From Bacteroidales bacterium (GTDB lineage Bacteria > Bacteroidota > Bacteroidia > Bacteroidales > F082): DNA of 64,000 nt. The stretch is from the NCBI GenBank assembly GCA_017651645.1, contig JAGCCO010000002.1:40880-104879 (forward strand). The letters are read 5' to 3'. The notes beneath the pieces were generated by a model. The model did not search any database, was not told the origin of the DNA, and was given only the letters and a program-made list of their open reading frames with translations. Positions 10,401 through 18,036 of the stretch are shown one piece after another. How positions within the stretch are numbered: position 1 is the stretch's first letter; each line of letters starts with the position of its first letter. A program made the position numbers and the translations under genes.

Positions 10401-10489
10401 TGTTCAACGATGTATCAACCAGCAATGTGAGATATGGTTGCGTGGATTCGTATGGTAGTTTGTTGGAAGTGGTGAGAGGCATGAATTGA
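7439..10489 (+). CDS. res: Type III restriction endonuclease subunit (Res), helicase-nuclease
   Basis: Res hydrolyses ATP, moves along DNA and cleaves it in complex with Mod. The 1016 residues contain a Walker A motif METGTGKTY (about 101-109), a DEAD-like Walker B MDEPQK (D233-E234), helicase motifs V/VI ALREGWDNPNVFQ and QEVGRGLRI (about 558-566), and a C-terminal PD-(D/E)xK nuclease, PDW (D945) and AETK (E964, K966). All expected catalytic residues are present, so the enzyme looks intact. It begins 5 bases after the TPR gene, which supports one transcript. Its GC content resembles the ends of mod, not the two intervening genes. Confidence 0.95.
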   Translation: MKFKFKIQQYQTDAVESTVSVFAGQPSKTNAQYRRDLGKQKQQLKAEFEEEFVGYRNADVELNTNQLLENIHHQQVQNDIPLSKSLAATNGLGACSLDVEMETGTGKTYVYIKTMFEMNKRFGWSKFIVVVPSIAIREGVYKSFTMLEEHFMELYGKKARYFIYNSANLTQIDSFSSDASINVMIINVQAFNTSFKEGAANKEARIIYSKRDDFQSRRPIDVIAANRPIIIMDEPQKMEGEATQKALRNFKPLFVLNYSATHKTSHNCIYALDAYDAYKQRLVKKIQVKGITVQNLLGTQSYIYFDSIILSKNHAPVVKLEIEVKGAAATRRQLCKFEQGDSLFAVSQLPAYKDFVITEINPLTNTVYFQNGKQLRQGEVMGDVSEKAIQQIQIRETIKSHFEKERALFNQGIKTLSLFFIDEVANYKSYDADGNEVQGPLWKMFEDEYNRYLNENLTLFEDDYQKYLRRFTAAQVHNGYFSIDKKGHSIDSEVKRGKDTSDDISAYDLILKNKERLLSFDEPTRFIFSHSALREGWDNPNVFQICTLRHSNSSTAKRQEVGRGLRICVDNDGNRMDKERLGDAVHDTNKLTVIANENYSSFVDALQKETKDTLRERPTQATVDYFKGVTVKVGEEKHTISEQEAASIVSYLYDNDYIDEKGNILQDYHTDMEKGTLAPMSKKLQPIEEQVHKLIQSIFDPAALEDMVEDANGKAEVVNERLNDNAEKKEFKALWNEINHRYVYTVHYDSEELIQKAIAAINSELNVTQLKYVVTTGMQGDDELDFTGEQSTRTKEMRDVSTSNVPYDLVGDIAKAATMTRRTVTRILKGMQRSKLYMFKNNPEEFIRKVSHIIREQKATMIVEHISYNRTENQYDSDIFTKEKSRQTVDKAYEAKKHILDYVFPDSQGERDFAEGLDKAEEVCVYAKLPRSFQIPTPVGNYAPDWAIAFNDNMGVKHVFFIAETKGSMDSMQLKGVEKAKIDCAKKLFNDVSTSNVRYGCVDSYGSLLEVVRGMN

Positions 10490-10571
10490 TTTGTGACTTT
10501 TTTTTCAGGTAGGTAAAAAATGCAAAACCTTGTCATTTTGTCGCAATTTCCCCTCTTAACTCTTTGATTTA

Positions 10572-10586
10572 GTGACATTTTGTCAC
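10572..10586. promoter_or_regulatory. Perfect palindrome upstream of clpB, operator-like
   Basis: GTGACA-TTT-TGTCAC is a perfect 6+6 inverted repeat, 84 bases before the clpB start. A related sequence, CATTTTGTCGC, lies at 10534-10544, 42 bases (about four helical turns) upstream of the matching half. The arrangement suggests a dimeric regulator of clpB. It is not the CIRCE element (TTAGCACTC-N9-GAGTGCTAA). Confidence 0.5.
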
Positions 10587-10670
10587 AAAATCTGCCGTTT
10601 TTTCAAAGGATTGTCTTTGGCTAAGAATTTGATGATACCGCCGCCGAAAAACAAGAAAGGAAAACAAAAC

Positions 10671-13259
10671 ATGAACATCAACCAATTCACAATCAAATCA
10701 CAGGAAGCCATCGGTAAGGCCCAGGAGATTGCGCAAAGCCACCAGAGCCAGACCGTGGAAGCCATCCACCTGCTGAAGGGTATGCTGTTGAGCGACGACT
10801 ATCTGGTGCCCAACCTGATGAAGAAGTTGGGCGTCAATCTGTCACGACTCAACGAATCCCTTGATCAGGCCATTAACTCTCAACCGCGCAGCAGCGGTAC
10901 CGAATTGTATTACTCTTCTGAGGTCAGCAAGATCTTTAACGATGCCTTGGCGCAAGCCAAGAAGATGGGTGACGAGTATGTCTCCATCGAGCACCTGCTG
11001 TTAGCTGTTTTCGAGAGCAACAGCACTGCCTCCCAGATGTTGAAGGAACAAGGCATCCGCAAGGACGAGCTCGAGAAAGCCATCATGCAGTTCCGCAAGG
11101 GCAAGAAGGTGGACTCGCAGGACGCCGAACAGAACTACGACAGCCTGAACCGTTTTGCCAAGAACCTGAACGAACTGGCCCAACAAGGCAAGCTCGACCC
11201 CGTGATTGGCCGTGATGAGGAGATCCGTCGTGTGCTGCAGATACTGAGCCGACGCACCAAAAACAACCCTATATTAATAGGTGAGCCGGGCGTGGGTAAG
11301 ACCGCCATCGTGGAGGGCTTGGCCCAACGTATTGTCAACCGTGACGTGCCGGAAAACCTGAAGAGTAAGACCGTGTTCAGCTTGGACATGGGTGCCCTGC
11401 TGGCCGGCGCCAAGTACAAGGGCGAGTTTGAGGAACGTCTGAAGAACGTCGTCAAGGAGGTCGTGGACAGCGATGGCGAGGTCATCCTGTTCATCGATGA
11501 GATTCATACCTTGGTTGGCGCAGGCGGCGGTGAAGGCGCCATGGACGCGGCCAACATCTTGAAGCCAGCCCTGTCGCGTGGCGAGCTGCGTGCCATCGGT
11601 GCCACCACCCTGAAGGAATACCAACAGTATTTCGAGAAGGACAAGGCACTGGAACGTCGTTTCCAAAAGGTTTTGGTGGATGAACCTGACGAGGCTTCGG
11701 CCATCAGCATCCTCCGTGGCTTGAAGGAACGTTACGAGACCCATCACCACATTCGTATCTTGGACGAGGCTATCATCTCGGCCGTGCAGCTGTCAGTGCG
11801 TTACATCAGCGACCGTTTCCTGCCCGATAAGGCCATCGACCTGATTGACGAAGCCGCCTCGCGTCTGAGGCTGCAAATCGACTCGATGCCTGAGGAACTG
11901 GAAGACGTGGAACGTGCCATCCGTCAGTTGGAGATCGAGCGTGAGGCCATTAAGCGTGAGAACGACACCAAGAAGGTGGAGGAGATAGGGAAGGAGATTG
12001 CCGAACTCAACGACAAGCGCTCCGCTATCAAGGCCAAGTGGGAGACTGAGCGTAACTACGTGGAACTCATCCAGAAGGAAAAGAGCAACATAGAGACCTA
12101 TAAGCATCAAGCCGAGGTGGCTGAGCGTGACGGCGACTATGGTCGTGTGGCTGAGCTGCGTTACGGCAAGATTCGCGAGGCGGAGGCTGCCATTGAAAAG
12201 GCCAAGGCTGACTTGAATGCGGCACAAGGCGACCATCCGCTGGTGGACGAGGAAGTGGGTGCCGACGACGTGGCTGAAATCGTATCGCGTTGGACGGGCA
12301 TTCCGGTCAACAAGATGATGCAGAGCGAGCGTGAGAAGCTCTTGCATCTCGAAGACGAACTGCACAAGCGTGTGGTGGGTCAAGACGAGGCTATCACCGC
12401 CGTCAGCGACGCTATCCGTCGTAGCCGTGCGGGTCTGCAGGACGCCAAACGTCCTATCGGTTCCTTCATTTTCATGGGTACCACGGGCGTAGGTAAGACC
12501 GAGTTGGCCAAAGCTCTGGCCGAGTTCCTGTTCGACGATGAGAATGCCATGGTGCGTATCGATATGTCGGAATACCAGGAGCGTCACACGGTGTCGCGAC
12601 TCATCGGAGCGCCTCCAGGATATGTGGGCTACGAAGAGAGTGGCCAACTCACCGAGGCCGTGCGTCGTAAGCCCTATTCCGTCATCCTATTGGATGAAAT
12701 TGAAAAGGCTCACCCTGATGTGTTCAACATCCTCTTGCAGGTTTTGGACGACGGCCGTTTGACCGACAACAAGGGCCGTACGGTGGACTTTAAGAACACC
12801 ATTGTCATTATGACCTCCAACATCGGTGCTAACGTCATCCAGGACAACTTCGCCCACTTGACCGACAGCAACGCTGAGGAAGTCTTCGAGAAGACGCGCA
12901 ACGAGGTGATGGAGCAGCTGAAGCAGTTCATGCGGCCGGAGTTCTTGAACCGTGTCGACGACATCATCATGTTCAAACCTTTGGACGAGAACCAGATTGC
13001 CGACATCGTGAGGATGCAGTTCCGCAGCGTGCAGAAGATGCTGGCCGCCAACGACATCAAGATTGACATCACCGATGCCGCCGTCGACTTCATCGCAAAG
13101 CAGAGCTACAACCCGCAGTACGGTGCGCGTCCCGTGAAGCGTATGATGCAGCGTGAGTTGCTCAACTCGCTCTCCAAGATGGTTCTGGCCGACAAAGTAG
13201 ACAAGTCGAAGACTATCATCGTGGATGTGGATGGTAATGAGGTGATTTTCAGGAATTAA
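10671..13259 (+). CDS. clpB: ATP-dependent disaggregase ClpB (Hsp100)
   Basis: ClpB is a cytoplasmic hexameric AAA+ unfoldase that, with DnaK, rescues aggregated proteins after heat stress. The 862-residue product has the full layout: N domain ([13 protein letters not shown]), first AAA+ with GEPGVGKT (about 204-211), the middle coiled coil (about 410-525), second AAA+ with GTTGVGKT (about 603-610), and a C-terminal small domain. The start at 10671 is chosen because family similarity begins with MNINQFT; the open frame extends upstream but the added residues do not look like ClpB. The gene is monocistronic, with a palindromic operator candidate upstream and a terminator downstream. Confidence 0.97.
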   Translation: MNINQFTIKSQEAIGKAQEIAQSHQSQTVEAIHLLKGMLLSDDYLVPNLMKKLGVNLSRLNESLDQAINSQPRSSGTELYYSSEVSKIFNDALAQAKKMGDEYVSIEHLLLAVFESNSTASQMLKEQGIRKDELEKAIMQFRKGKKVDSQDAEQNYDSLNRFAKNLNELAQQGKLDPVIGRDEEIRRVLQILSRRTKNNPILIGEPGVGKTAIVEGLAQRIVNRDVPENLKSKTVFSLDMGALLAGAKYKGEFEERLKNVVKEVVDSDGEVILFIDEIHTLVGAGGGEGAMDAANILKPALSRGELRAIGATTLKEYQQYFEKDKALERRFQKVLVDEPDEASAISILRGLKERYETHHHIRILDEAIISAVQLSVRYISDRFLPDKAIDLIDEAASRLRLQIDSMPEELEDVERAIRQLEIEREAIKRENDTKKVEEIGKEIAELNDKRSAIKAKWETERNYVELIQKEKSNIETYKHQAEVAERDGDYGRVAELRYGKIREAEAAIEKAKADLNAAQGDHPLVDEEVGADDVAEIVSRWTGIPVNKMMQSEREKLLHLEDELHKRVVGQDEAITAVSDAIRRSRAGLQDAKRPIGSFIFMGTTGVGKTELAKALAEFLFDDENAMVRIDMSEYQERHTVSRLIGAPPGYVGYEESGQLTEAVRRKPYSVILLDEIEKAHPDVFNILLQVLDDGRLTDNKGRTVDFKNTIVIMTSNIGANVIQDNFAHLTDSNAEEVFEKTRNEVMEQLKQFMRPEFLNRVDDIIMFKPLDENQIADIVRMQFRSVQKMLAANDIKIDITDAAVDFIAKQSYNPQYGARPVKRMMQRELLNSLSKMVLADKVDKSKTIIVDVDGNEVIFRN

Positions 13260-13278
13260 TGTGTTAATTTAAGTAAGA

Positions 13279-13309
13279 AGCCAAGAAGGATGTAATGTCC
13301 TTTTTGGCT
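13279..13309. terminator. Bidirectional terminator between clpB and the NACHT gene
   Basis: Arms AGCCAAGAAGGA and TCCTTTTTGGCT pair over 12 bases with one wobble around a 7-base loop, between convergent genes. The stop codon of the minus-strand gene lies in the right arm. Confidence 0.75.
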
Positions 13310-15230
13310 AATTGTTTTTGTATTGTATTAAACCTTCGTTGATTATTTGAAAGCGTTCATTTGGTTGGCTTGTAAAATCATATGGATTAGGTTTAATACA
13401 AATATCTATTTTTACTTTTCCTTGAAAACTTGTAATCATTTTGTGGAAGTCACTAGCACTTTTTTCAAATATACTTTTATTACGGATGATAAAACTAATT
13501 CTTGACAAATGGTCAATTAGTTTTATGTAATTGGAGATTTCTATATCCTTGAAATTGTAATTTAATATGATTATTTCGCGGGCTCCAGAGTCTTTTAATA
13601 GATTAAAGACAAAACTATTGTCGTTGTTCCAATCTAAACAAACACAATCGAAAATGAAATGTTCGTATAATTGTGCAAGGAATTTTTTCGCTGAAAGGGT
13701 GTTTGGAAAACTGCACAAATTTAATTGGCATAATATAAAATGTTTATGTGATTCCGTGTAATAGGGAAAACCATAACCATAGGGGAATGGGTTTTGATTT
13801 TGTGATGTTTTAATAGAAGATTGGTATGATATGGTATTATTAATAGAAATTGAATTAATTTGATAATCAAAATATGATGTATTAATCATATCAGCCCAGA
13901 ATTCCGGAATCATATCGTTTGAAGTGCAATCAATAGAATCTAATGGAATGTTATTGTTTTCAAACAATTGTTTTGCAACCAAATACTCCATAAAGGATTT
14001 ATGAGCGAACTTGTAGTCGTTTTGTGAATTCCTGTTTAGAAGGGAACGGCCTGTCAGATTCTTTTTTGTAATGATTGAAGAGTATTTGCTGATAATGTCA
14101 TTGATTGAATCATTGTTTTCATTGGTTTGGGCAATACAAAGCGCAATTTCTGATGAAAAGTCAAACAAATCTTTTTTATATTGGTTTATGTTATTAAATG
14201 CTGCAAAATTGGCTTCGCGCTCTAACCATTTATCGATTATAATTTCATATATTTTGGAAATAGAATAATTCTTTGTGTCTGAGTTTACCAAGTCATCAAT
14301 ATATGATAAAAGTAAAGGTCTAGCCATTAGTTTTTTGCATTTTTCAACTATCAATTTCGCTTTCTTTTTTGCCATAAACTTTAGCAGGTATTTTTTATTC
14401 AAATAATGTTGGATTTCATAATCGTATAAAGGCGAAACATAATACTTCTTGAACTGTTTGGACTTTTTTGTCTTGGGGTCACGAATGGGTAAAAGACTTG
14501 GCTCGTCTTCGTATTTTTCAAAAAACTGTGTCCGACAAGTCAATACCACAATTCGGAATTGACATATTAGTTCTCTAAGTGAGGAAAAAAACTCATTAAA
14601 ACTACTAATTGCTGCATGGCTCTCGTCTAAGGCATCAATGATTAGAATAGTATTGTTTTTATCGTCAATACTATTAATGCGATTTATTATAAAATTGTCT
14701 TTGTCTTCTGTCTTTTCGCCACAATTCACCAATTTGATAGGGTAGGGAAGTGATTCCTTGTTGTATTTGTTTATGTAACTTCTTACTAAATGTACTACAA
14801 ATGTGGATTTGCCTATGCCAGAACCACCTAAAATGCAATAGTATGGCGGATTGCTGTTGTTTTCGCGAAAAACATTGTCAATAAAAAAATCAATAGAGCT
14901 GTTTTTTAAATACCACTTCTTTTTTTGACCAAGTTCCCGTATGTCTTGAGATTGTGCTTCACTTGGCTCTTCATAATCGTTTGGAGGGGTTGTTTGAAGT
15001 CCTGTGTCTATATATAATCTTCTTTCTTTCCATTTAGTATAATCGCCATAATCTTTGAGAATACCATCCAATTGTTTTTTGCGCCATTTGTTGTTTTTGT
15101 GTCCATTCCAAAGCCTTTTTACTAAAAAGATAATTGCCAATAATAAACAGAAAGCTATAGCAGTAACATTTCCCTCCCATAAATCATGAAAAAGATTTTT
15201 GAAAGTTCCATAATCAAAAAAAGTATCCAT
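13308..15230 (-). CDS. Membrane-anchored NACHT (STAND) NTPase, defence candidate
   Basis: Residues ~22-40 form one transmembrane helix. They are followed by a linker and a NACHT ATPase with Walker A GGSGIGKST (135-143), Walker B TILIIDALDES (about 194-204, with the D-A-L-D-E pattern typical of NACHT) and a sensor-like strand VVLTCRTQFF. A helical region follows, and then about 170 C-terminal residues with alternating strands and helices (for example REIIILNY) that may act as a sensor. Bacterial NACHT proteins are an established anti-phage family; this one appears to use a membrane segment instead of a nuclease effector (inference). It is AT-rich (a sampled 60-base line was 33 percent GC) and has its own -7 element, all consistent with acquisition. 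Confidence 0.8.
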   Translation of the reverse strand: MDTFFDYGTFKNLFHDLWEGNVTAIAFCLLLAIIFLVKRLWNGHKNNKWRKKQLDGILKDYGDYTKWKERRLYIDTGLQTTPPNDYEEPSEAQSQDIRELGQKKKWYLKNSSIDFFIDNVFRENNSNPPYYCILGGSGIGKSTFVVHLVRSYINKYNKESLPYPIKLVNCGEKTEDKDNFIINRINSIDDKNNTILIIDALDESHAAISSFNEFFSSLRELICQFRIVVLTCRTQFFEKYEDEPSLLPIRDPKTKKSKQFKKYYVSPLYDYEIQHYLNKKYLLKFMAKKKAKLIVEKCKKLMARPLLLSYIDDLVNSDTKNYSISKIYEIIIDKWLEREANFAAFNNINQYKKDLFDFSSEIALCIAQTNENNDSINDIISKYSSIITKKNLTGRSLLNRNSQNDYKFAHKSFMEYLVAKQLFENNNIPLDSIDCTSNDMIPEFWADMINTSYFDYQINSISINNTISYQSSIKTSQNQNPFPYGYGFPYYTESHKHFILCQLNLCSFPNTLSAKKFLAQLYEHFIFDCVCLDWNNDNSFVFNLLKDSGAREIIILNYNFKDIEISNYIKLIDHLSRISFIIRNKSIFEKSASDFHKMITSFQGKVKIDICIKPNPYDFTSQPNERFQIINEGLIQYKNN

Positions 15231-15249
15231 GTCGTTGCGTTTTGATGTG

Positions 15250-15257
15250 CAAAGTTA
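15250..15257 (-). promoter_or_regulatory. Bacteroidetes -7 element for the NACHT gene
   Basis: Read on the minus strand this is TAACTTTG, matching TAnnTTTG, about 20 bases before the start codon at 15230. Confidence 0.55.
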
Positions 15258-15370
15258 GAGTTTTTATTTAATTCTTCATTAGTGTCCACTAAAAAATGGA
15301 CAATTTAAAGTTGGATGTTTAACTTAATAACAAATCTTTGATTCAACGTGGTTAATTTGAGATAATCGAA

Positions 15371-15407
15371 AAGCCAAGGAGTGCGGAAGTGCTTCTTGGC
15401 TTTTTTT
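15371..15407. terminator. Hairpin with T-run downstream of the zinc-ribbon gene
   Basis: AAGCCAAG pairs with CTTGGCTT and the stem extends inward through wobble pairs. On the plus strand it is followed by seven T; on the minus strand by a weaker T-rich stretch. It lies between the end of the 15581-19131 operon and the NACHT promoter, so it probably separates the two transcripts. Confidence 0.55.
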
Positions 15408-15580
15408 GTATGGATTTAGGTGAAAAATCTTGGAATGGTGCGAAAATTGTTTGCAAAAATCCTTGGAATGGTGTAATGGCCACAGCGTATGTGCTGCATT
15501 CTTCCGACCTTAAAGTTGAGAACGATACAGAATATCTGCCGTTATATATGACAGGGTTGTTGTGAGTTTGTATTAATATG

Positions 15581-16231
15581 CTATGGATCTGTTATCAAAC
15601 GGATATTGACCGAGTAAAGAAACTTCAAGCGGTTGAAAACTACATTATAGAAACGACTGGCAAAGGCTGATAGTTCATGGTATTGGATTGAATCTTCCGT
15701 TTCAAGGTCTGTATTCATGTCGATTTCTTGGGTGGTGCAGATTTGGAGCAATTGCTCGATGGAAAGCCGAAACCATGATGTTTGGCTGTCTTGGTCTTGT
15801 AAGGGCAATGAAATGATGTCTTTATTGAGCAACAATATCATCCGAGTTGCAGGTCTATTACCTCTAATACCAAAAAGCAGTTTTTCATTTTCCCCGTCGT
15901 TTTCGTAGCGGAAATGAAATGAAGGGTAAGTAACCTTGCGACAATATTTGTCACGACCATAGAATGGTAGGCTTGTTATGCCATAACTGCCTTGGTGGGC
16001 TTTAATTTCTCTTAGAAAAGGACTTTGCCTAATGCTATCTATGTTGTCGTGCAAATAGTTAAGATGATGTTTTGCCATATTAATCGATGGCGAGTCTTGT
16101 GGGACGATGGGGTGCAAATTGCCTTCCATTACTGTTCCACAAAACTCGCACACGGATACAAAGCGACTATGTGCTAATGTTCCTCCGCAATTGGGACAGA
16201 GAATATTAGCCTCTTTATCATAGTTTGTCAT
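15581..16231 (-). CDS. N-terminal zinc-ribbon protein, last gene of the SPFH operon
   Basis: A four-cysteine zinc ribbon is visible at the N-terminus, CPNCGG (C12, C15) and CEFCG (C28, C31). The rest of the 216-residue product is soluble, strand- and helix-mixed, and matches no family I recognise. It is the last of five closely spaced minus-strand genes headed by an SPFH protein. Zinc-ribbon proteins often accompany the YdjI-type SPFH family, and Bacillus ydjFGHI is a comparable arrangement. A role in membrane-stress response or SPFH complex assembly is inferred from that context only. Confidence 0.6.
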   Translation of the reverse strand: MTNYDKEANILCPNCGGTLAHSRFVSVCEFCGTVMEGNLHPIVPQDSPSINMAKHHLNYLHDNIDSIRQSPFLREIKAHQGSYGITSLPFYGRDKYCRKVTYPSFHFRYENDGENEKLLFGIRGNRPATRMILLLNKDIISLPLQDQDSQTSWFRLSIEQLLQICTTQEIDMNTDLETEDSIQYHELSAFASRFYNVVFNRLKFLYSVNIRLITDP

Positions 16232-16264
16232 AATGAAATTAGTAAGCCCTTTTCTTTGGTGCTA

Positions 16265-17092
16265 TTAAAACAGTAATGGTGATAATCCAAGAGCTAATAC
16301 TCCTAATCCGATTAATACTGCAATGAGTATTTCTTTGGTTTTGTCTTGCTTTTTTTCTGTTTCTTTCTTTTTATCGTTTTCGAGTTTTTTCTCTACCGTA
16401 TCAAAGTATTTCATCAATGAATCTCCGAATGTAACCAACCATTTCTGTTTGTTTTCCGCAAACATCGTGTCATCGCATGTATGGTTGTAAAGCATTTGGA
16501 AACATGAAATTAATTCGTCACATTCTTCTTCATAGCTTGTAGGAGAAGAATCATCGATGTTAACTCTTACACTTAAATGATTGGCATGGCAGCATTTTAG
16601 ATAATCTTCTTTTGAAATGTACAGATAAGTTCTATATTCTTTGCGGTACGCTTGCTCATCTTTATTCCAAAAACGTAATTCGTCATAGGTTTTTCCTTTG
16701 AGAAATTCATCTGTATTGTCTATCTTCAATTCAATGTTTGTTCTTTCATCAATATTGAAGATTAAGGATCCTGTTGAATACAGCCAATGCGAGCCAGTGA
16801 ATAGAACATAGAATCTGTCTCCATTAGGGTTGGAAATATAAAGAAGATCAATTGGATGCTTATGAGGGAACCAATATTCTCTACTGCGAAATATATTTAT
16901 TCTTATCTCGTTTGTAAACTTATCTATCGCTTTTTCAAACATCGTGAATGAATCTGGTAATCTGGGATTATCTGAAAAAATCGGATCTGTTAATTCAGGG
17001 CCTGATTCATCTAATAACAAGTCTTGTTCTGTCTGAGTACCAGAAAAAATACAATTTTTTTCGATTTTTTGTTTTGATAATGGTTTTTCCAT
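16265..17092 (-). CDS. Tail-anchored protein of unknown function, paralogue of the next gene upstream
   Basis: The 275-residue product has a mixed alpha/beta body and ends in a single hydrophobic helix (VLIGLGVLALGLSPLLF), so it looks tail-anchored with its body in the cytoplasm. Residues ~80-210 align by eye with ~44-160 of the neighbouring 186-residue protein: ISKEDYLKCC versus ISEKDFKSCC, and LISCFQMLYN versus LIDYCKLLYQ. No catalytic motif is evident. It sits 11 bases after its paralogue and 33 before the zinc-ribbon gene, so co-expression is likely. Confidence 0.55.
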   Translation of the reverse strand: MEKPLSKQKIEKNCIFSGTQTEQDLLLDESGPELTDPIFSDNPRLPDSFTMFEKAIDKFTNEIRINIFRSREYWFPHKHPIDLLYISNPNGDRFYVLFTGSHWLYSTGSLIFNIDERTNIELKIDNTDEFLKGKTYDELRFWNKDEQAYRKEYRTYLYISKEDYLKCCHANHLSVRVNIDDSSPTSYEEECDELISCFQMLYNHTCDDTMFAENKQKWLVTFGDSLMKYFDTVEKKLENDKKKETEKKQDKTKEILIAVLIGLGVLALGLSPLLF

Positions 17093-17103
17093 AGTACGTT
17101 GTT

Positions 17104-17664
17104 TTATTTGTTAATGTTTAGTTTATCGATTATTATTGAAAGTTCTTCTTTTTTCTCCTGAAGATAGGTTGCTGCTTCGGGGAAGGCTTCTTTTTCAAAA
17201 GTATTTTGATACAGCAACTTGCAGTAATCAATCAGTTCCTTTCCGTCTTCTTTTTTGGGATGCGTCATATTGGCTTCATCTATTTCCAATTCTAAAGAAG
17301 TTGCTATGCAGCAGGATTTGAAGTCTTTTTCAGAGATTGGAAAATAGTATTTGTTATCGCGAAAAGGTTTATCTTTTTCGCAATATAAATGTCTTGACGG
17401 AGAAAGTGTGATTCTGTTTTTGTCATCAAGGATAATTGTAATTACAGCATTATCACAGTTAATCTTACTACTAGTGGAATAAACAAAAAAAATCTTCTTG
17501 CTATTCTCGGTGGATTCACACATCACATCGATTGGAATGCTGTTCGGAAAATCAACTATACCAATTTTTAAGTGAGTGGTGTTAATGGTAGTCATTCCAT
17601 TTGATTCATCGGTTTTTCTCTCAATGAAATCAACTTGATTGTTGTTTGATGGTTTGATGAACAT
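17104..17664 (-). CDS. Soluble paralogue of the tail-anchored protein, unknown function
   Basis: The 186-residue product lacks a signal peptide and membrane helix. It shares the conserved ISxxDxxxCC and L-I-x(4-5)-L-Y blocks with the 16265-17092 product, so the two arose by duplication and diverged strongly. The middle contains several beta strands (for example AVITIILDD). It lies between the small membrane protein gene and its anchored paralogue in the SPFH operon. One soluble and one anchored copy might pair as subunits of one complex, but this is inference. Confidence 0.55.
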   Translation of the reverse strand: MFIKPSNNNQVDFIERKTDESNGMTTINTTHLKIGIVDFPNSIPIDVMCESTENSKKIFFVYSTSSKINCDNAVITIILDDKNRITLSPSRHLYCEKDKPFRDNKYYFPISEKDFKSCCIATSLELEIDEANMTHPKKEDGKELIDYCKLLYQNTFEKEAFPEAATYLQEKKEELSIIIDKLNINK

Positions 17665-17676
17665 GTTGATATTTGT

Positions 17677-18024
17677 TTAAAGGTTTGTCTTTTTACTAGC
17701 CCAATGCCCCAAATAAAGCATAATGATTTCTATGATGATGAGCGCAAGTGCGACAATTACGGTCCAGTTGTCTTGTATCTGATGGGGCGAAAACAACATA
17801 AGTAGAAACAGGACGAGGCCGACGAAAGCGAAAACTATACAGAGCGAGACGCGGAAAGCGTCTTTCAATTGTATGACCGTCGTTGCATAAAGCAGTCCCG
17901 TGGTGATGAGAATGACGACACTTGTGGCGATTATGTTGAAAGCTTCGTAGGCCGACAGAATCAAGCCAGCCAATATATTGACAACCAACAAGGCGGTAGA
18001 GGAAAACAGGATGACTTTCTTCAT
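17677..18024 (-). CDS. Small four-helix integral membrane protein
   Basis: The 115-residue product consists almost entirely of four hydrophobic helices (about 5-25, 30-50, 57-77 and 87-107) with a basic C-terminus (ASKKTNL). No family is recognised. It follows the SPFH gene by 12 bases and precedes the paralogue pair by 12 bases, placing it in the same operon. It may be the membrane partner of the SPFH protein. Confidence 0.6.
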   Translation of the reverse strand: MKKVILFSSTALLVVNILAGLILSAYEAFNIIATSVVILITTGLLYATTVIQLKDAFRVSLCIVFAFVGLVLFLLMLFSPHQIQDNWTVIVALALIIIEIIMLYLGHWASKKTNL

Positions 18025-18036
18025 GGCATCATTGTA

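Larger units (their letters stand above)
15231..15580. other. 350-base intergenic region between the NACHT gene and the zinc-ribbon operon
   Basis: No convincing gene was found. It holds the NACHT promoter (15250-15257), a short inverted repeat GTCCA/TGGAC near 15284-15300, a terminator hairpin (15371-15402) and two copies of CTTGGAATGGTG about 32 bases apart (near 15429 and 15462). Confidence 0.6.

Noticed and set aside
11274..12647. Long minus-strand ORFs (158 and 284 codons) opposite clpB
   Set aside because: They are shadows of a GC-rich, strongly coding gene; ClpB similarity runs through the whole region on the plus strand.
15280..15315. Insertion-sequence end remnant around GTCCACTAAAAAATGGAC
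   Set aside because: Only a 5-bp inverted repeat supports it, and no transposase fragment or second end was found.
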